Shown piece after piece: positions 25,722 to 34,701 of a DNA stretch of 64,000 nt. The stretch is from Solirubrobacterales bacterium (GTDB lineage Bacteria > Actinomycetota > Thermoleophilia > Solirubrobacterales > 70-9). The stretch is taken from NCBI GenBank assembly GCA_020438355.1, contig JAGQUT010000003.1, positions 84,414 to 148,413 of the forward strand. The letters are read 5' to 3'. The notes beneath the pieces were generated by a model. It worked only from the letters and a program-made list of their open reading frames with translations, had not been told where the DNA came from and ran no database searches. Position 1 is the stretch's first letter, and every line of letters begins with the position of its first letter. A program made the translations under genes and the position numbers.

Positions 25722-25935
25722 CCGCGTCCCCCACGGTCTTGATCTCTGCTGCTTCCTGTTCGGAAACGGAGATTCCGTATTGGTCCTCGAGCTCCATCAC
25801 GAGTTCGTAGAGATCCAGCGAGTCGGCATCAAAGTCTTCTTTGAAGCGGGCGGTCTCGGTGACCTGATCGGGGTTGAGTTCAAGCTCGGTGACCAGATGG
25901 TTTCGCACCAGGTCCATGACTTCGTCGCGATTCAT
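25690..25935 (-). CDS. acpP: Acyl carrier protein
   Basis: 81 aa from MNRDEVMDLV. ACP carries fatty acyl chains on phosphopantetheine attached to Ser39 in the motif DADSLDLYELV. It is acidic and helical as usual. Located between plsX and rnc, the standard fatty-acid/phospholipid neighbourhood. Confidence 0.96.
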   Translation of the reverse strand: MNRDEVMDLVRNHLVTELELNPDQVTETARFKEDFDADSLDLYELVMELEDQYGISVSEQEAAEIKTVGDAVDFVVAKAVA

Positions 25936-25948
25936 TACCCGTTTCCTA

Positions 25949-26968
25949 TCAGACGTCCGGGACGACCGCGCCCCGGTTGGCACCTACCCGGTGAAGCATC
26001 TCCTCGGTCAGTCCGGGAGCATCGACCCGGGCCGAGCGGGCAGCAAGACGGACCGCATTGGCTACCCCTTCGGGGCCTGAGGATCCGTGGCCGACAACTG
26101 TGGTCCGGCGAAGACCAAGCAGGATCGCCCCGCCCGTGGTGTCCGGGTGAAGGTCACGCCTGAGGCCACCCAGGGCCGGCTTCAGCATGAGGCCCCCGGC
26201 TGCGGAAAGAGGATTCTTCCGGGCCGCGTCAGAAATTCCGCCCACCACGGTCTTCACGGTGCCTTCCATCGCCTTCAGCACGATGTTTCCGGTGAACCCG
26301 TCGGTCACGATCACGTCAGCCCCCGCGCCCGGGACGTCCCTCCCCTCGACGTTGCCGATGAAGCTGAACTCTGAAGCACCCTCAAGAGCCTGATGGGCTT
26401 CGACGACTTCCTCCTTGCCCTTGCCGGCTTCCTCGCCGACCGACAGGATGCCGATCTCGGGGTTCTCGATTCCCATCACCGACTTCGAGAAGGCCGCCCC
26501 CAGCCACGCAAACTGCACCAGGTGCTGGGCCCTGACGTCAAGGTTCGCCCCGACATCGAGGAACAGGACGGTTCGGCCCGGCAGCGGCACCTGAGCGGCG
26601 AGAGCTGGCCGCTTCACCCCGCGTGAGCGCTTCAGACCAAAGGTCGCGGCGGCCATCGTGGCCCCGGTCGAACCGAGACTCACGACCGCCTCGGAATTTC
26701 CGGCGGAAACGTCGGCGACGGCCCTTACGATCGAGGAGTCCGGCCGGGACCTGACCGAGGGGACCGGGTCATCTTCATTGGTGATCTGGTCCGTGGTGTC
26801 GATTACCTCGACACCCTCCAGGCCCTTCGTGTCAATTTCCGCCTGAGGCCCGAAAACCCTGATCCGGATTCCGTCGGCCGCGGCGAGACGAATGCCTTCT
26901 GACAGCACGTCGAAGCCGTTCTCGACTCCGAGACCGTCCAGCGCGACCGTAGTCCCGCCTGAATTCAA
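25949..26968 (-). CDS. plsX: Phosphate acyltransferase PlsX
   Basis: 339 aa from a TTG. PlsX converts acyl-ACP to acyl-phosphate for phospholipid synthesis and works with ACP encoded 13 bases downstream. Family landmarks are LDVGANLDVRAQHLVQFA, GILSVGEE, FIGNVEGRDV, VIVTDGFTGNIVLKAMEG and HGSSGPEG. The normally invariant N-terminal DAMGGD reads DGLGVE, and the usual GNTGA reads GSTGA. The start has only a weak upstream purine site. Confidence 0.93.
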   Translation of the reverse strand: MNSGGTTVALDGLGVENGFDVLSEGIRLAAADGIRIRVFGPQAEIDTKGLEGVEVIDTTDQITNEDDPVPSVRSRPDSSIVRAVADVSAGNSEAVVSLGSTGATMAAATFGLKRSRGVKRPALAAQVPLPGRTVLFLDVGANLDVRAQHLVQFAWLGAAFSKSVMGIENPEIGILSVGEEAGKGKEEVVEAHQALEGASEFSFIGNVEGRDVPGAGADVIVTDGFTGNIVLKAMEGTVKTVVGGISDAARKNPLSAAGGLMLKPALGGLRRDLHPDTTGGAILLGLRRTTVVGHGSSGPEGVANAVRLAARSARVDAPGLTEEMLHRVGANRGAVVPDV

Positions 26969-26977
26969 GACTTACCG

Positions 26978-27187
26978 CTAGGCGTCCGGGGTGACGGCGC
27001 CGAAGGGCTGCTCTTTGGGAGCGATGACCTCACGGCCCTTGTAGAAACCGCAGCTCGGGCAGACCCGGTGCGGAAGACGCGGGTGATGGCACTGCGGGCA
27101 GTGATTGACGCGGGCCTTGGCGGCCTTGTGGGTGGCGCGCCGCTTGTCCCGGCGGGTCCTTGAGGTTCGTTTCTTCGGTACGGCCAT
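26978..27187 (-). CDS. rpmF: 50S ribosomal protein L32 (zinc-ribbon form)
   Basis: 69 aa. MAVPKKRTSRTRRDKRRA is the standard L32 start. CPQC and CPSC form a four-cysteine zinc ribbon, the zinc-containing version of L32. The C-terminus is slightly longer than usual. Placed between yceD and plsX as in many bacteria. Confidence 0.96.
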   Translation of the reverse strand: MAVPKKRTSRTRRDKRRATHKAAKARVNHCPQCHHPRLPHRVCPSCGFYKGREVIAPKEQPFGAVTPDA

Positions 27188-27230
27188 AAGGAGCAGCAGT
27201 CTAGAGGAAGATCGCCTGAAGCGCCCCCTC

Positions 27231-27797
27231 CTACTCGAGTTCGCGCAGCTTCGCCCATCGAGGATCGATGTTCTGGCCGTGATCGTGTTCAGCGGGGTCA
27301 GCGCCGTTGAGCGACTCGCCGCAAACCGGGCAGAGTCCCAGGCAGTCCTCCCGGCAGAGAATCTGCTCGGGAAGCGAGAGGATCAGTGCGTCGTGAGTCC
27401 AGGCTTTCACGTCGAGAGTGCCCTCGTCAACGTACGGGCTGACCAACTCGGCTGCGCTCGTCTCGTCCTCCTCTTCCTCCTCGTCGAAGCGGCTGGCGCC
27501 CTGGACGTGGATCGGTTCAACCGGCTGGTCGACTTCTCTGGCGTCCACCGAGACCGTGGCCGTCGCATCCTCCAGACAGCGGAAGCATGGGCCGTGAAGT
27601 CCGACCTCGAAGCGCAGCCGCAGGGCGTATCCCGAGCTTGTCCGGGACACATCAAGAATGAAGGAGGGCTCCGCCGGAACCGGCGCGTACTCCTGCCCAC
27701 CGAGCATGACCGGCTCCGGGGCCACCTCGCCGGTGATCCGCGTCGCAACTCCGTGGCTCAGGCCGATTGCATCTAGGTCAACCTTTTCGATCAGCAT
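27231..27797 (-). CDS. yceD: DUF177 (YceD) family protein
   Basis: 188 aa from MLIEKVDLDA. YceD proteins are tied to large-subunit rRNA metabolism in E. coli and plants; precise activity is not known. The C-terminal cysteine motif CREDCLGLCPVCGESLN is diagnostic, with another pair, CFRC, in the middle. An acidic DEEEEEDE run separates them. It heads the yceD-rpmF-plsX-acpP-rnc-smc-ftsY series. A longer in-frame start would overlap the divergent methyltransferase gene and is not used. Confidence 0.9.
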   Translation of the reverse strand: MLIEKVDLDAIGLSHGVATRITGEVAPEPVMLGGQEYAPVPAEPSFILDVSRTSSGYALRLRFEVGLHGPCFRCLEDATATVSVDAREVDQPVEPIHVQGASRFDEEEEEDETSAAELVSPYVDEGTLDVKAWTHDALILSLPEQILCREDCLGLCPVCGESLNGADPAEHDHGQNIDPRWAKLRELE

Positions 27798-27820
27798 CTG
27801 GTTCCAGCATGGCAGACGAC

Positions 27821-27826
27821 TACGAT
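27821..27826 (+). promoter_or_regulatory. Putative leaderless -10 (TACGAT) for the methyltransferase
   Basis: TACGAT ends 7 bases before ATG 27834. The same string with the same following bases (GAACCG) precedes the acyltransferase gene at 55626. Confidence 0.4.
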
Positions 27827-27833
27827 GAACCGG

Positions 27834-28370
27834 ATGAGCCGCTCCGACCAGCCCGGATACCTCGACCTCATGCGTGGCCAGGTGCCGCACTACGACGAGC
27901 TTCAGGACGCTGCGATAGCGGCGGTCCCGTTTGAACCGTCAACCGTTCTCGAATTGGGGGTCGGTACCGGCGAGACCACTTCAAGGTTGCTTCGAAGGTT
28001 TCCCGAGGCTCATGTCACAGGTCTCGATTCCGACCCCGACATGCTCTTTCAGGCCCGGGAAATCGCCAGCGAGGTATCACTTGCGCGGATGGAGGACCCT
28101 CTCCCTGACGGCCCTTGGGATCTGGTCCTTTCAGTGCTCTCGGTTCACCGGCTCACTGACGAACAGAAGCGAAACCTTTTCCGCAGGGTCCGCGAACAGG
28201 CGAAGTCCCTGGTTATCGGCGACTTCGTAACGATCGGCGAGGACCGCGGCAAGACCCGGGTTCCCGGTGCTGCCTACCCCGACACTGCCGAACAGCTGGC
28301 GAACTGGTGCGATGGAGAGATCGCCTGGAAACAAGACGACCTGGTCGTAATCGTCGCCGACTACCGATAA
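27834..28370 (+). CDS. Class I SAM-dependent methyltransferase
   Basis: 178 aa. Motif I VLELGVGTGETTSRLL and the acidic ribose-binding LDSDPDM are clear, followed by PWDLVLSVLSVHRL, so this is a Rossmann-fold methyltransferase of the methyltransf_25/11 type. The substrate is unknown; the domain pattern resembles trans-aconitate or small-molecule methyltransferases. An upstream ATG at 27825 is in frame, but ATG 27834 is preferred because a TACGAT lies 7 bases before it. The gene is alone between two minus-strand operons. Confidence 0.82.
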   Translation: MSRSDQPGYLDLMRGQVPHYDELQDAAIAAVPFEPSTVLELGVGTGETTSRLLRRFPEAHVTGLDSDPDMLFQAREIASEVSLARMEDPLPDGPWDLVLSVLSVHRLTDEQKRNLFRRVREQAKSLVIGDFVTIGEDRGKTRVPGAAYPDTAEQLANWCDGEIAWKQDDLVVIVADYR

Positions 28371-28400
28371 CCGCAGGCCGGTATCACCACAAACGGAGCC

Positions 28401-28456
28401 GGCTCAACCATTCTTGAGCCCTATGGGCCGGCGGGTTCAGTTTGGAGGCCCGCCGG
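28401..28456. terminator. Two hairpins between convergent genes
   Basis: GGCTCAA/TTGAGCC (28401-28420) and CCGGCGGG/CCCGCCGG (28428-28456) lie between the methyltransferase and the SepIVA-like gene, which converge here. No long T run is seen, so efficiency is uncertain. Confidence 0.5.
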
Positions 28457-28482
28457 AGGCGGTGCCGACTTGCGGTTGAGCC

Positions 28483-28953
28483 TTACTCTTCGATTTCGTC
28501 GAGCGGCTCGTCGCGGCCGGCAAGCCGGTCTCGACCCCGCTGGACGGCGGCGGTGAACTTCTGGAGGTTGACCTCGAGGGTGTTGAGGATCTCGTCGGCG
28601 TAATCCTCGGCGCCGAGCCTGATCTCCCTTTCCCTGGCCCTCGCGTCTTCGACGATTTCGTCGGCGGCGCGTTCAGCCTGCTTGGTCACTTCTTCGTCGG
28701 AAACCAGGCGGGCCTGCTGCTCCCGCGCTTCACGGACCACGCGCTCTGATTCGCGCTTGGCCTCTTCGAGCATTTCCTGGCGCTCCTTGACGATCCAGCG
28801 TGCCTGCTTGATCTCTTCCGGAATTGTCGCCCGCATCTGATCGAGGAGGTCATAAATCTCTTCACGATCGACGCGCACCTGGTCCGTAAGCGGAACAGGA
28901 CGGGCGTTGTGGACGAGGTCGTCGAGCTTGTCTATTAGAACGAGGACATCCAT
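28483..28953 (-). CDS. SepIVA/DivIVA-like coiled-coil protein
   Basis: 156 aa, almost entirely charged coiled coil after residue 30. The N-terminal VLIDKLDDLVHNARPVPLTD followed by VDREEIYDLLDQMR resembles the actinobacterial family that includes mycobacterial SepIVA (Rv2927c), a septum and cell-envelope factor. There is no membrane segment. It lies after coaD, as in other Actinobacteria. The role in this organism is inferred from family only. Confidence 0.75.
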   Translation of the reverse strand: MDVLVLIDKLDDLVHNARPVPLTDQVRVDREEIYDLLDQMRATIPEEIKQARWIVKERQEMLEEAKRESERVVREAREQQARLVSDEEVTKQAERAADEIVEDARAREREIRLGAEDYADEILNTLEVNLQKFTAAVQRGRDRLAGRDEPLDEIEE

Positions 28954-29058
28954 GTGTGGAGGGAACCCTATGCGTCTCCGTCGATTTGCGGGGGAAAAGT
29001 GGCTATGTGGTGGAGATTCTGCATGGAATCTTCCATTCCTCTTTGTGCCTGTCTGACA

Positions 29059-29562
29059 CTAGTCGCGACCAAGTCTATCCGCCAGTGCGGCTGCCACCGG
29101 GGCCGGGACCAGATCCCCCACGTCGCCGTTGAAAGTCGCCATCTCCTTCACTCCCGTCGAGGAAAGGAAGCTGTACTCCGGCCGGGCGAACACGTAGAAG
29201 CTCTCGATCTCCGAATCAAGCTTCGAATTGAGCTGGGCCATCTCGTTCTCGTATTCGAAGTCCGAGATCGCGCGAAGGCCCTTGACTATCGCCTGGGCTC
29301 CGTTGTCCCTGGCGAATTCGACCAGCAGCGTGTAGAAGGCCTGTACCTCGACGTTGCCGAGGTGGGCGGTCGCTTCCTCGATGAAAGAGATCCGCTCGTC
29401 TGCCGTGAAGAGGGTCTTCTTCTTGCGGATCGGCTGGTTCACGACGCCGACCACAACCCGGTCGAAGATGTGGGAAGCGCGGGTGATGATGTCGAGGTGG
29501 CCGTTGGTGACCGGGTCATAGCTCCCGGGACAGACGGCGACCCTCTCGGCTTTCTGGTTCAT
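29059..29562 (-). CDS. coaD: Phosphopantetheine adenylyltransferase
   Basis: 167 aa from MNQKAERVAVCPGSYD. CoaD makes dephospho-CoA from phosphopantetheine and ATP. The nucleotidyltransferase motif GSYDPVTNGHLDII (TxGH-type NGH), KGLRAISDFEYENEMA and the ISSTxVKE-like SFLSSTGVKEMA are visible. It starts 4 bases after the rsmD stop, so the two are coupled. Confidence 0.96.
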   Translation of the reverse strand: MNQKAERVAVCPGSYDPVTNGHLDIITRASHIFDRVVVGVVNQPIRKKKTLFTADERISFIEEATAHLGNVEVQAFYTLLVEFARDNGAQAIVKGLRAISDFEYENEMAQLNSKLDSEIESFYVFARPEYSFLSSTGVKEMATFNGDVGDLVPAPVAAALADRLGRD

Positions 29563-29566
29563 ACGT

Positions 29567-30115
29567 TCAGGTCTCTTGCGGGGACGGGGACGGGACTCGA
29601 TGGAATGTAACCACCGTGCGCCCGTAGCGTCGTTCACGCACAGTTTCGAGGGACGGAAATTCCAGCGGGCCCCGGTTGTCCGACTCGGCGATCACGCGTC
29701 CTCCGGGGGCGAGAACGCGGGTCAGGCTTTGGTCCAGTTTGGCGGCCACCTCCCTCGCCTCACGGTAGGGCGGGTCGAGGAAGACAAGGTCGAAACGCCC
29801 CTCCGGCGCCGACCTTATCCAGTCGGTGGACTCTGCCCGGATCAGGTCTATCTCCTCGGTCAGGCCGAGGTTGTGGACGTTGCCCATTGCCGGCCTCGTA
29901 TCCCGGTCGACAAGCACCGCCGCTTCGGCACCCCGCGAGATCGACTCGATCCCGAGTGCCCCGGTGCCGCAGTAGAGGTCTAGAACCTTCATTCCCTTGA
30001 GATCACCGAGCGCGGAGAAGATTGCTTCCCGGACCCGCTCGGATGTGGGCCTGACCTTCCAGCCTTTCGGGGCCAGCAGCTGCCGGCCGCCCAGGGTTCC
30101 TGCGATGACTCTCAT
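29567..30115 (-). CDS. rsmD: 16S rRNA (guanine-966-N2)-methyltransferase RsmD
   Basis: 182 aa. MRVIAGTLGGRQLLAPKG and VRPTSERVREAIFSAL are typical. Motif I is VLDLYCGTGALGIES and the catalytic motif IV is FLDPPY. It methylates G966 of 16S rRNA. The start overlaps the recG stop (ATGA). Confidence 0.95.
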   Translation of the reverse strand: MRVIAGTLGGRQLLAPKGWKVRPTSERVREAIFSALGDLKGMKVLDLYCGTGALGIESISRGAEAAVLVDRDTRPAMGNVHNLGLTEEIDLIRAESTDWIRSAPEGRFDLVFLDPPYREAREVAAKLDQSLTRVLAPGGRVIAESDNRGPLEFPSLETVRERRYGRTVVTFHRVPSPSPQET

Positions 30116-32286
30116 GAGCTCAGCATCTCCAGTTCATTCTGATCCATCGAATTCAGGTCCTGACGCGCCACCTCAAGCAGGTCCAGATCCCGTGGCAGGC
30201 TGGCGACACGAAAGCGTGGGAGCCCGTGCTGCCTGGTCCCTGCGATCTCGCCTTCACCCCGCATTTCCAGGTCCATCTCCGCGAGCTCGAATCCGTCCCG
30301 GGTGGATGCCAGCGCGGCCAGCCGCTTCGCAGCGCGCGGCCCTGAACTCTCGCTGAAAACAAGGCAGGTTCCGCCATGGCTGCCCCTGCCGATGCGCCCG
30401 CGGAGCTGATGGAGCTGCGATAGCCCGAACCGGTCGGCGCCTTCGATCACCATCACCGTGGCGTTCGGAACATCGATTCCGACCTCGATCACCGTGGTCG
30501 ACACGAGAACGTCTGTCCTTCCGTCCGCGAAGGCGGCCATCGCGACTTCCTTCTGGGCGGGCTTCATCTGCCCGTGAAGCAGACCGACCTCGTAACCGGC
30601 CAGCTCTTCAGAACCCAGCCGTTCTGCTTCGGCGGCAGCGGCCCTGGCTTCGATCTCCTCCGACTCATCGACCAGAGGACAGACCACGAAGGCCTGTCTG
30701 CCCTGGTCTAGTTCAACCTTCAGCTTCTCGAAGGCTGACTTCCTCCCCGCTTCGGAGACCACCTCGGTGGTGACCTCCGCTCGCCCTGCCGGGAGCTCCC
30801 TCAGTGCGGTGACGTCAAGGTCACCGTACGCAGTCAGCGCGAGGGTCCGGGGAATCGGCGTCGCGGACATGTGAAGCAGATGGGCCGCATGACCCTTCGG
30901 CGCCTTTGAGTCGAGGCGATCGCGCTGCCTGACGCCGAATCTGTGTTCCTCGTCGATGACCGCCAGTCCCAGCCGGGAGAAAATGACCGGATCCTCGAGG
31001 AGTGCATGGGTTCCGATCACAATCCCGATGCTCCCGTCGGCGAGGCCGGCAAGGATCCGCTTCCTCTCACGGGCAGGTGTGGATCCGGTCAGCAGAGCCA
31101 TACCCGCCGGTGCCTGACCCAGCATTCCACTCAGGGTCAGAAAGTGCTGCGTCGCCAGAACCTCCGTCGGAGCCATGAACGCGGCCTGCGCTCCGCTGTC
31201 AACTACCTGGAGCATCGCGAAGATCGCGACCACGGTCTTGCCGGAGCCGACCTCGCCCATCAGAAGCCGGCCCATCGGCACCTGGCCGGCCAGTTCTCTC
31301 CTGATTGTCCGGATTGCCTCCAGCTGATCTCCAGTGGGCGTGAACGGCAGGCCCTCAAGCCATCCCGAGGCCAGGCCGGAATCCCCCTCGAGCGCAATCG
31401 CCGGACCGTTGACTCTGCGATGGCGCCGGCGGCCCTCCAAAATGGCCGCCTGGTTTTCAAGCAGTTCCTGGTAAGCCAGGCGTCGGATCGCTTCGGTGGC
31501 CGCATCTTCCCCGGATGGAAAATGGGCTTCTCGAAAAGCAGAACCGATCCCGGGAAGCCGGTCAATGCCGGCGTGAGGGGCCAGCAGGCGGGAAGGCAGT
31601 GGTTCCGGGAGCCTGGCGGCCATCCGACATGCCTCGAAGGCCCAGCGTCGCCATCTGCCCGGGCCGATCTCTCCACCCGACGAATGGGTCGCCCGGGGAG
31701 ACTCGTCCGCAAGACCCGGCGGCTTCGCCGCGCCGGATTGCCAGGCGATCCCCCCCGATGGCGCCACTTCTGCCGCGAGGCCGGAGAGTGGCTCCGAGGC
31801 CGATATGACGAAGCCCCCCTTCTCGAGGCGACCTTCCAGATACCAGGCACTGTCGACCGTCAGTTTCTCCGCCATCCAGGGCTGGTTGAACCAGACCGCC
31901 TTGCGGGCACCGGAGTCGTCGGCGACTCTCGCCTCCACGACGCTGAAACGCCGGCGCCTGGTCCTGACCCGCCTCGAACGCAGCACCCTTACCTCGACCG
32001 CGGCGCTCTCGCCCGGCTCAAGTTCACCGAGCAGGCTTGTTCCCGGGCGATGGCCGTAGGCCCTGGGGAGCCGCCAGAGCAGGTCACCGACCGTCTCGAT
32101 GCCGGCCTCCGCAGCCCGGGCGGCAAAGGTTGACCCGACTCCCGGGAGTGCTGTCAGGTCATTGGATGCCAGATCAGGGTCCGGCCATCGGACCGGGGCA
32201 TCCAGGAGGGATTTGTGGTCTGGAAGCTCGCCCGCACCCCCCGCGAAGAACGGTGGAGGCCCGGAATCGTTGATCCCGGAACTCAC
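30112..32286 (-). CDS. recG: ATP-dependent DNA helicase RecG
   Basis: 724 aa. RecG remodels stalled forks and branched DNA. An N-terminal HhH/wedge OB-fold region (about 40-250, with LPGVGSTFAARAAEAGIETVGDLLWRLP split as two segments) precedes two helicase domains: Walker A LMGEVGSGKT, DEEH-type box IDEEHRFG, then STTVIEVGIDVPNATVMVIE and QLRGRIGRG. The GTG start overlaps the fakA-like stop as GTGA. Confidence 0.94.
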   Translation of the reverse strand: MSSGINDSGPPPFFAGGAGELPDHKSLLDAPVRWPDPDLASNDLTALPGVGSTFAARAAEAGIETVGDLLWRLPRAYGHRPGTSLLGELEPGESAAVEVRVLRSRRVRTRRRRFSVVEARVADDSGARKAVWFNQPWMAEKLTVDSAWYLEGRLEKGGFVISASEPLSGLAAEVAPSGGIAWQSGAAKPPGLADESPRATHSSGGEIGPGRWRRWAFEACRMAARLPEPLPSRLLAPHAGIDRLPGIGSAFREAHFPSGEDAATEAIRRLAYQELLENQAAILEGRRRHRRVNGPAIALEGDSGLASGWLEGLPFTPTGDQLEAIRTIRRELAGQVPMGRLLMGEVGSGKTVVAIFAMLQVVDSGAQAAFMAPTEVLATQHFLTLSGMLGQAPAGMALLTGSTPARERKRILAGLADGSIGIVIGTHALLEDPVIFSRLGLAVIDEEHRFGVRQRDRLDSKAPKGHAAHLLHMSATPIPRTLALTAYGDLDVTALRELPAGRAEVTTEVVSEAGRKSAFEKLKVELDQGRQAFVVCPLVDESEEIEARAAAAEAERLGSEELAGYEVGLLHGQMKPAQKEVAMAAFADGRTDVLVSTTVIEVGIDVPNATVMVIEGADRFGLSQLHQLRGRIGRGSHGGTCLVFSESSGPRAAKRLAALASTRDGFELAEMDLEMRGEGEIAGTRQHGLPRFRVASLPRDLDLLEVARQDLNSMDQNELEMLSS

Positions 32287-33920
32287 TGACCGGCCAGCAA
32301 CCACCACCAGCTCGGCTGCCCGCCCTCGTGAAGTTCAAGCTCGACTCCGTTCGGACTGTGGTCGTCGATCTCGTCGAGGGGAATCGGAGCGCCGTCACCG
32401 GCGATGACCGTGACCAGCTCGGCTCCGTCGGCGAGACGCTCGATGGTCGATGCCAGTGCGGAACCTGCCCCACCCCACGCGACAATCTCACCGTCGATGA
32501 AGCCGACAGCATCACCGCGACGGAAGCGTCCCTGGGCGTCATCACGGGCCGCCGGCGCAATGCCGCCTACGGTCACGCCTTCAACGGCCTCCTCCAGCCG
32601 CTTGCGGTTGGTGTCGAGGTCGGCTTCGCCGTTGAACTCGACCAGGGCCAGAAGACCTTCCTGCTGGGTCCGGGTCGGCAGTACCAAGGCCTTCTTCTCG
32701 GAGAGTTCGCAGGCCCTCTCGGCCGCCATGATCACGTTCGAGGAGTTCGGCAGGACGATCACGTCATCGACCGGCACAGCCCTGATCCCGGCGAGGAGTT
32801 CTGCGGTGGAGGGGTTGAGCGTCTCGCCACCGGGAACCACGGTCGCACCCATCTCGCTGAAAAGCGCTTCAAGCCCGTCGCCACTCCCGACCACCACGAC
32901 CCCGGTCCGGTGATCCGCGCTCATCCGGGCCTCGCGTTCGGCGATCTGCTTTCGCATGTCCGCCACATCCAGGTTCGTAACCTCCCCCGCGTCCTCGAAT
33001 ACCGCCATCGCAGCTTCGGGGTCATCGGTGTGGACGTGGACCTTCAGGGTGGCTTCGTCACCGACCACCAGCACCGAATCTCCCAACTCCTCGAGCCGAG
33101 GGATGAACTGGCGAGAGCTGAGCCCGCTTCCGGAGACGATGAAGTTCGTGCAGTACTGGAAACGGCTGTCCTCGTGGTGGGGCTGGGTGAGCTGCGCAGC
33201 CGAATGGTGCTGGATCTCCGGCAGGTCACCGTCTTCTCCCCGGAGAGCAGCCAGCACACCGGCCAGGATCAGCACCAGCCCGTAACCGCCCGCATCGACG
33301 ACCCCGGACTGGGCCAGAACCTCGAGCTGTTCGGGGGTGCGCTCGACCGCTTTCTGGCCGTCGGCGATGGCCTGCTCGAGGACGTCGGCGAGGACCTTGT
33401 CCTGTTCTGCCGGGGTAGCGTCCTGGGAAAGGCGCTGCCGTTCCGGTTCGATGTGGGCAAGCTGGCGCGATACCGAATGGGCGATCTCGCGGAAAACGGT
33501 GAGCATCGTCCCTTCGGCCGGATTCCGCACCGAGGAGTACGCCGCATCGGCCGCCTTGGCGAAGGCCGAAGCGACCAGTACCGGGTCGACCAGCTCACCC
33601 GGCCGGGAGGCGAGTTCTTCCGCTGCTCCCCTGACGATCTGGCTGAGAATCACTCCGCTGTTGCCGCGAGCCCCCATCAGGGCAGCCCTGGCAAGGGCGG
33701 AGACGAGCTGGGTGCGTCCGATTTCGTCCAGCGACTGGCCGTTGTCGAAGCTGTCGAGCTCCTCCATTACGGCTTTCATGGTCATCGCCATGTTGTCCCC
33801 GGTATCGCCGTCGGCAACCGGGAACACGTTCAGGTCGTTGACCTCCTGACGGCGAGCCTCCAGCGAACCGTACGCAGCGGCAACGACCCGCTTGAATCTC
33901 TCAATACTCGGATCGGACAC
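32283..33920 (-). CDS. DAK2/FakA-type fatty acid kinase family protein
   Basis: 545 aa. The N-terminal DhaL-type kinase domain has NVFPVADGDTGDNMAMTM (metal and nucleotide site) and MGARGNSGVILSQIVRG; the middle and C-terminal parts match the FakA layout with SGVVDAGGYGL and NFIVSGSGL. In Firmicutes FakA phosphorylates fatty acids bound by FakB. A DegV-type FakB is not visible in this window. The GTG has TAGGCT 8 bases upstream. Order rpmB-fakA-recG is a common one. Confidence 0.87.
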   Translation of the reverse strand: MSDPSIERFKRVVAAAYGSLEARRQEVNDLNVFPVADGDTGDNMAMTMKAVMEELDSFDNGQSLDEIGRTQLVSALARAALMGARGNSGVILSQIVRGAAEELASRPGELVDPVLVASAFAKAADAAYSSVRNPAEGTMLTVFREIAHSVSRQLAHIEPERQRLSQDATPAEQDKVLADVLEQAIADGQKAVERTPEQLEVLAQSGVVDAGGYGLVLILAGVLAALRGEDGDLPEIQHHSAAQLTQPHHEDSRFQYCTNFIVSGSGLSSRQFIPRLEELGDSVLVVGDEATLKVHVHTDDPEAAMAVFEDAGEVTNLDVADMRKQIAEREARMSADHRTGVVVVGSGDGLEALFSEMGATVVPGGETLNPSTAELLAGIRAVPVDDVIVLPNSSNVIMAAERACELSEKKALVLPTRTQQEGLLALVEFNGEADLDTNRKRLEEAVEGVTVGGIAPAARDDAQGRFRRGDAVGFIDGEIVAWGGAGSALASTIERLADGAELVTVIAGDGAPIPLDEIDDHSPNGVELELHEGGQPSWWWLLAGQ

Positions 33921-33987
33921 AACGAGTGAGCCTATAGGTCAGCTCGGCGCTTCGACTTCAGAACTCGGTCGGGCGCGTTGCCCGGAG

Positions 33988-34179
33988 CTAGGCTGCTTTG
34001 GTGACCTTGTTGGCCTTGAGGCAACGGGTGCAGACGAGCACGCGCTTCTTTGATCCGCCTTCGAGAATGCGGACCTTCTGGAGGTTCGGGTCGAAGCGGC
34101 GCCGGGTGGCGACCATCGAGTGACTACGGGAATTCCCGAAGCCGGGACCCTTTCCACAGGTGTGACATACGCGAGCCAT
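33988..34179 (-). CDS. rpmB: 50S ribosomal protein L28 (zinc-binding form)
   Basis: 63 aa from [16 protein letters not shown] and CTRC supply four cysteines for zinc; [18 protein letters not shown] is the L28 core. TAGGAT lies 10 bases before the ATG, so its mRNA leader would be only a few bases long. Confidence 0.96.
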   Translation of the reverse strand: MARVCHTCGKGPGFGNSRSHSMVATRRRFDPNLQKVRILEGGSKKRVLVCTRCLKANKVTKAA

Positions 34180-34251
34180 AGGACGGAGCATCCTAGCCGA
34201 TTCCTTCTGCGGATGGCTTTGTGAGCCATCGCCGGTCGGGAACGGGCTATC

Positions 34252-34701
34252 TCAGGAGGAAAGGTCCCAGCGCATCTGGTTCATGCGGAGTACGGCACGG
34301 GCCGCGTTGGCTCCGGAATCACGCTTTCCGCCGCCTCCGGCGCGGGCCAGTGCCTGGTCCATGTTGTCGACCGTGAGGACTCCGAAACCGCAGGGAACAC
34401 CTGTCTCGAGCTGGACGTTCTGAATTCCCCGTGCCGCTTCGTTGCAGACGAACTCGTAATGGTCGGTTTCACCCCGGATCACGGCGCCAAGGCAGGCGAC
34501 GCCGTCGTAGCGACCCGACCTTGCCGCGTAGCTCGCGGCCAGGGGCAGTTCGAACGCTCCGGGAACCTCGAATACATCGATGTCATGTTCGCCGATTCCG
34601 TCGCGGGCGAACTCTTCCTTCGCGCCTCCGACCAGCCGGTCGGCCAGGTCCCCGTAGAAGTTGCCGACGGCGATCGCGAACCTTCCGGTCGGTTCAGCCA
34701 C
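34252..34701 (-). CDS. ribH: 6,7-dimethyl-8-ribityllumazine synthase
   Basis: 149 aa. RibH condenses the ribityl uracil with dihydroxybutanone phosphate. Motifs are [39 protein letters not shown] and [13 protein letters not shown]. Overlaps the end of ribBA by 8 bases and is last in the riboflavin operon. Confidence 0.96.
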   Translation of the reverse strand: MAEPTGRFAIAVGNFYGDLADRLVGGAKEEFARDGIGEHDIDVFEVPGAFELPLAASYAARSGRYDGVACLGAVIRGETDHYEFVCNEAARGIQNVQLETGVPCGFGVLTVDNMDQALARAGGGGKRDSGANAARAVLRMNQMRWDLSS

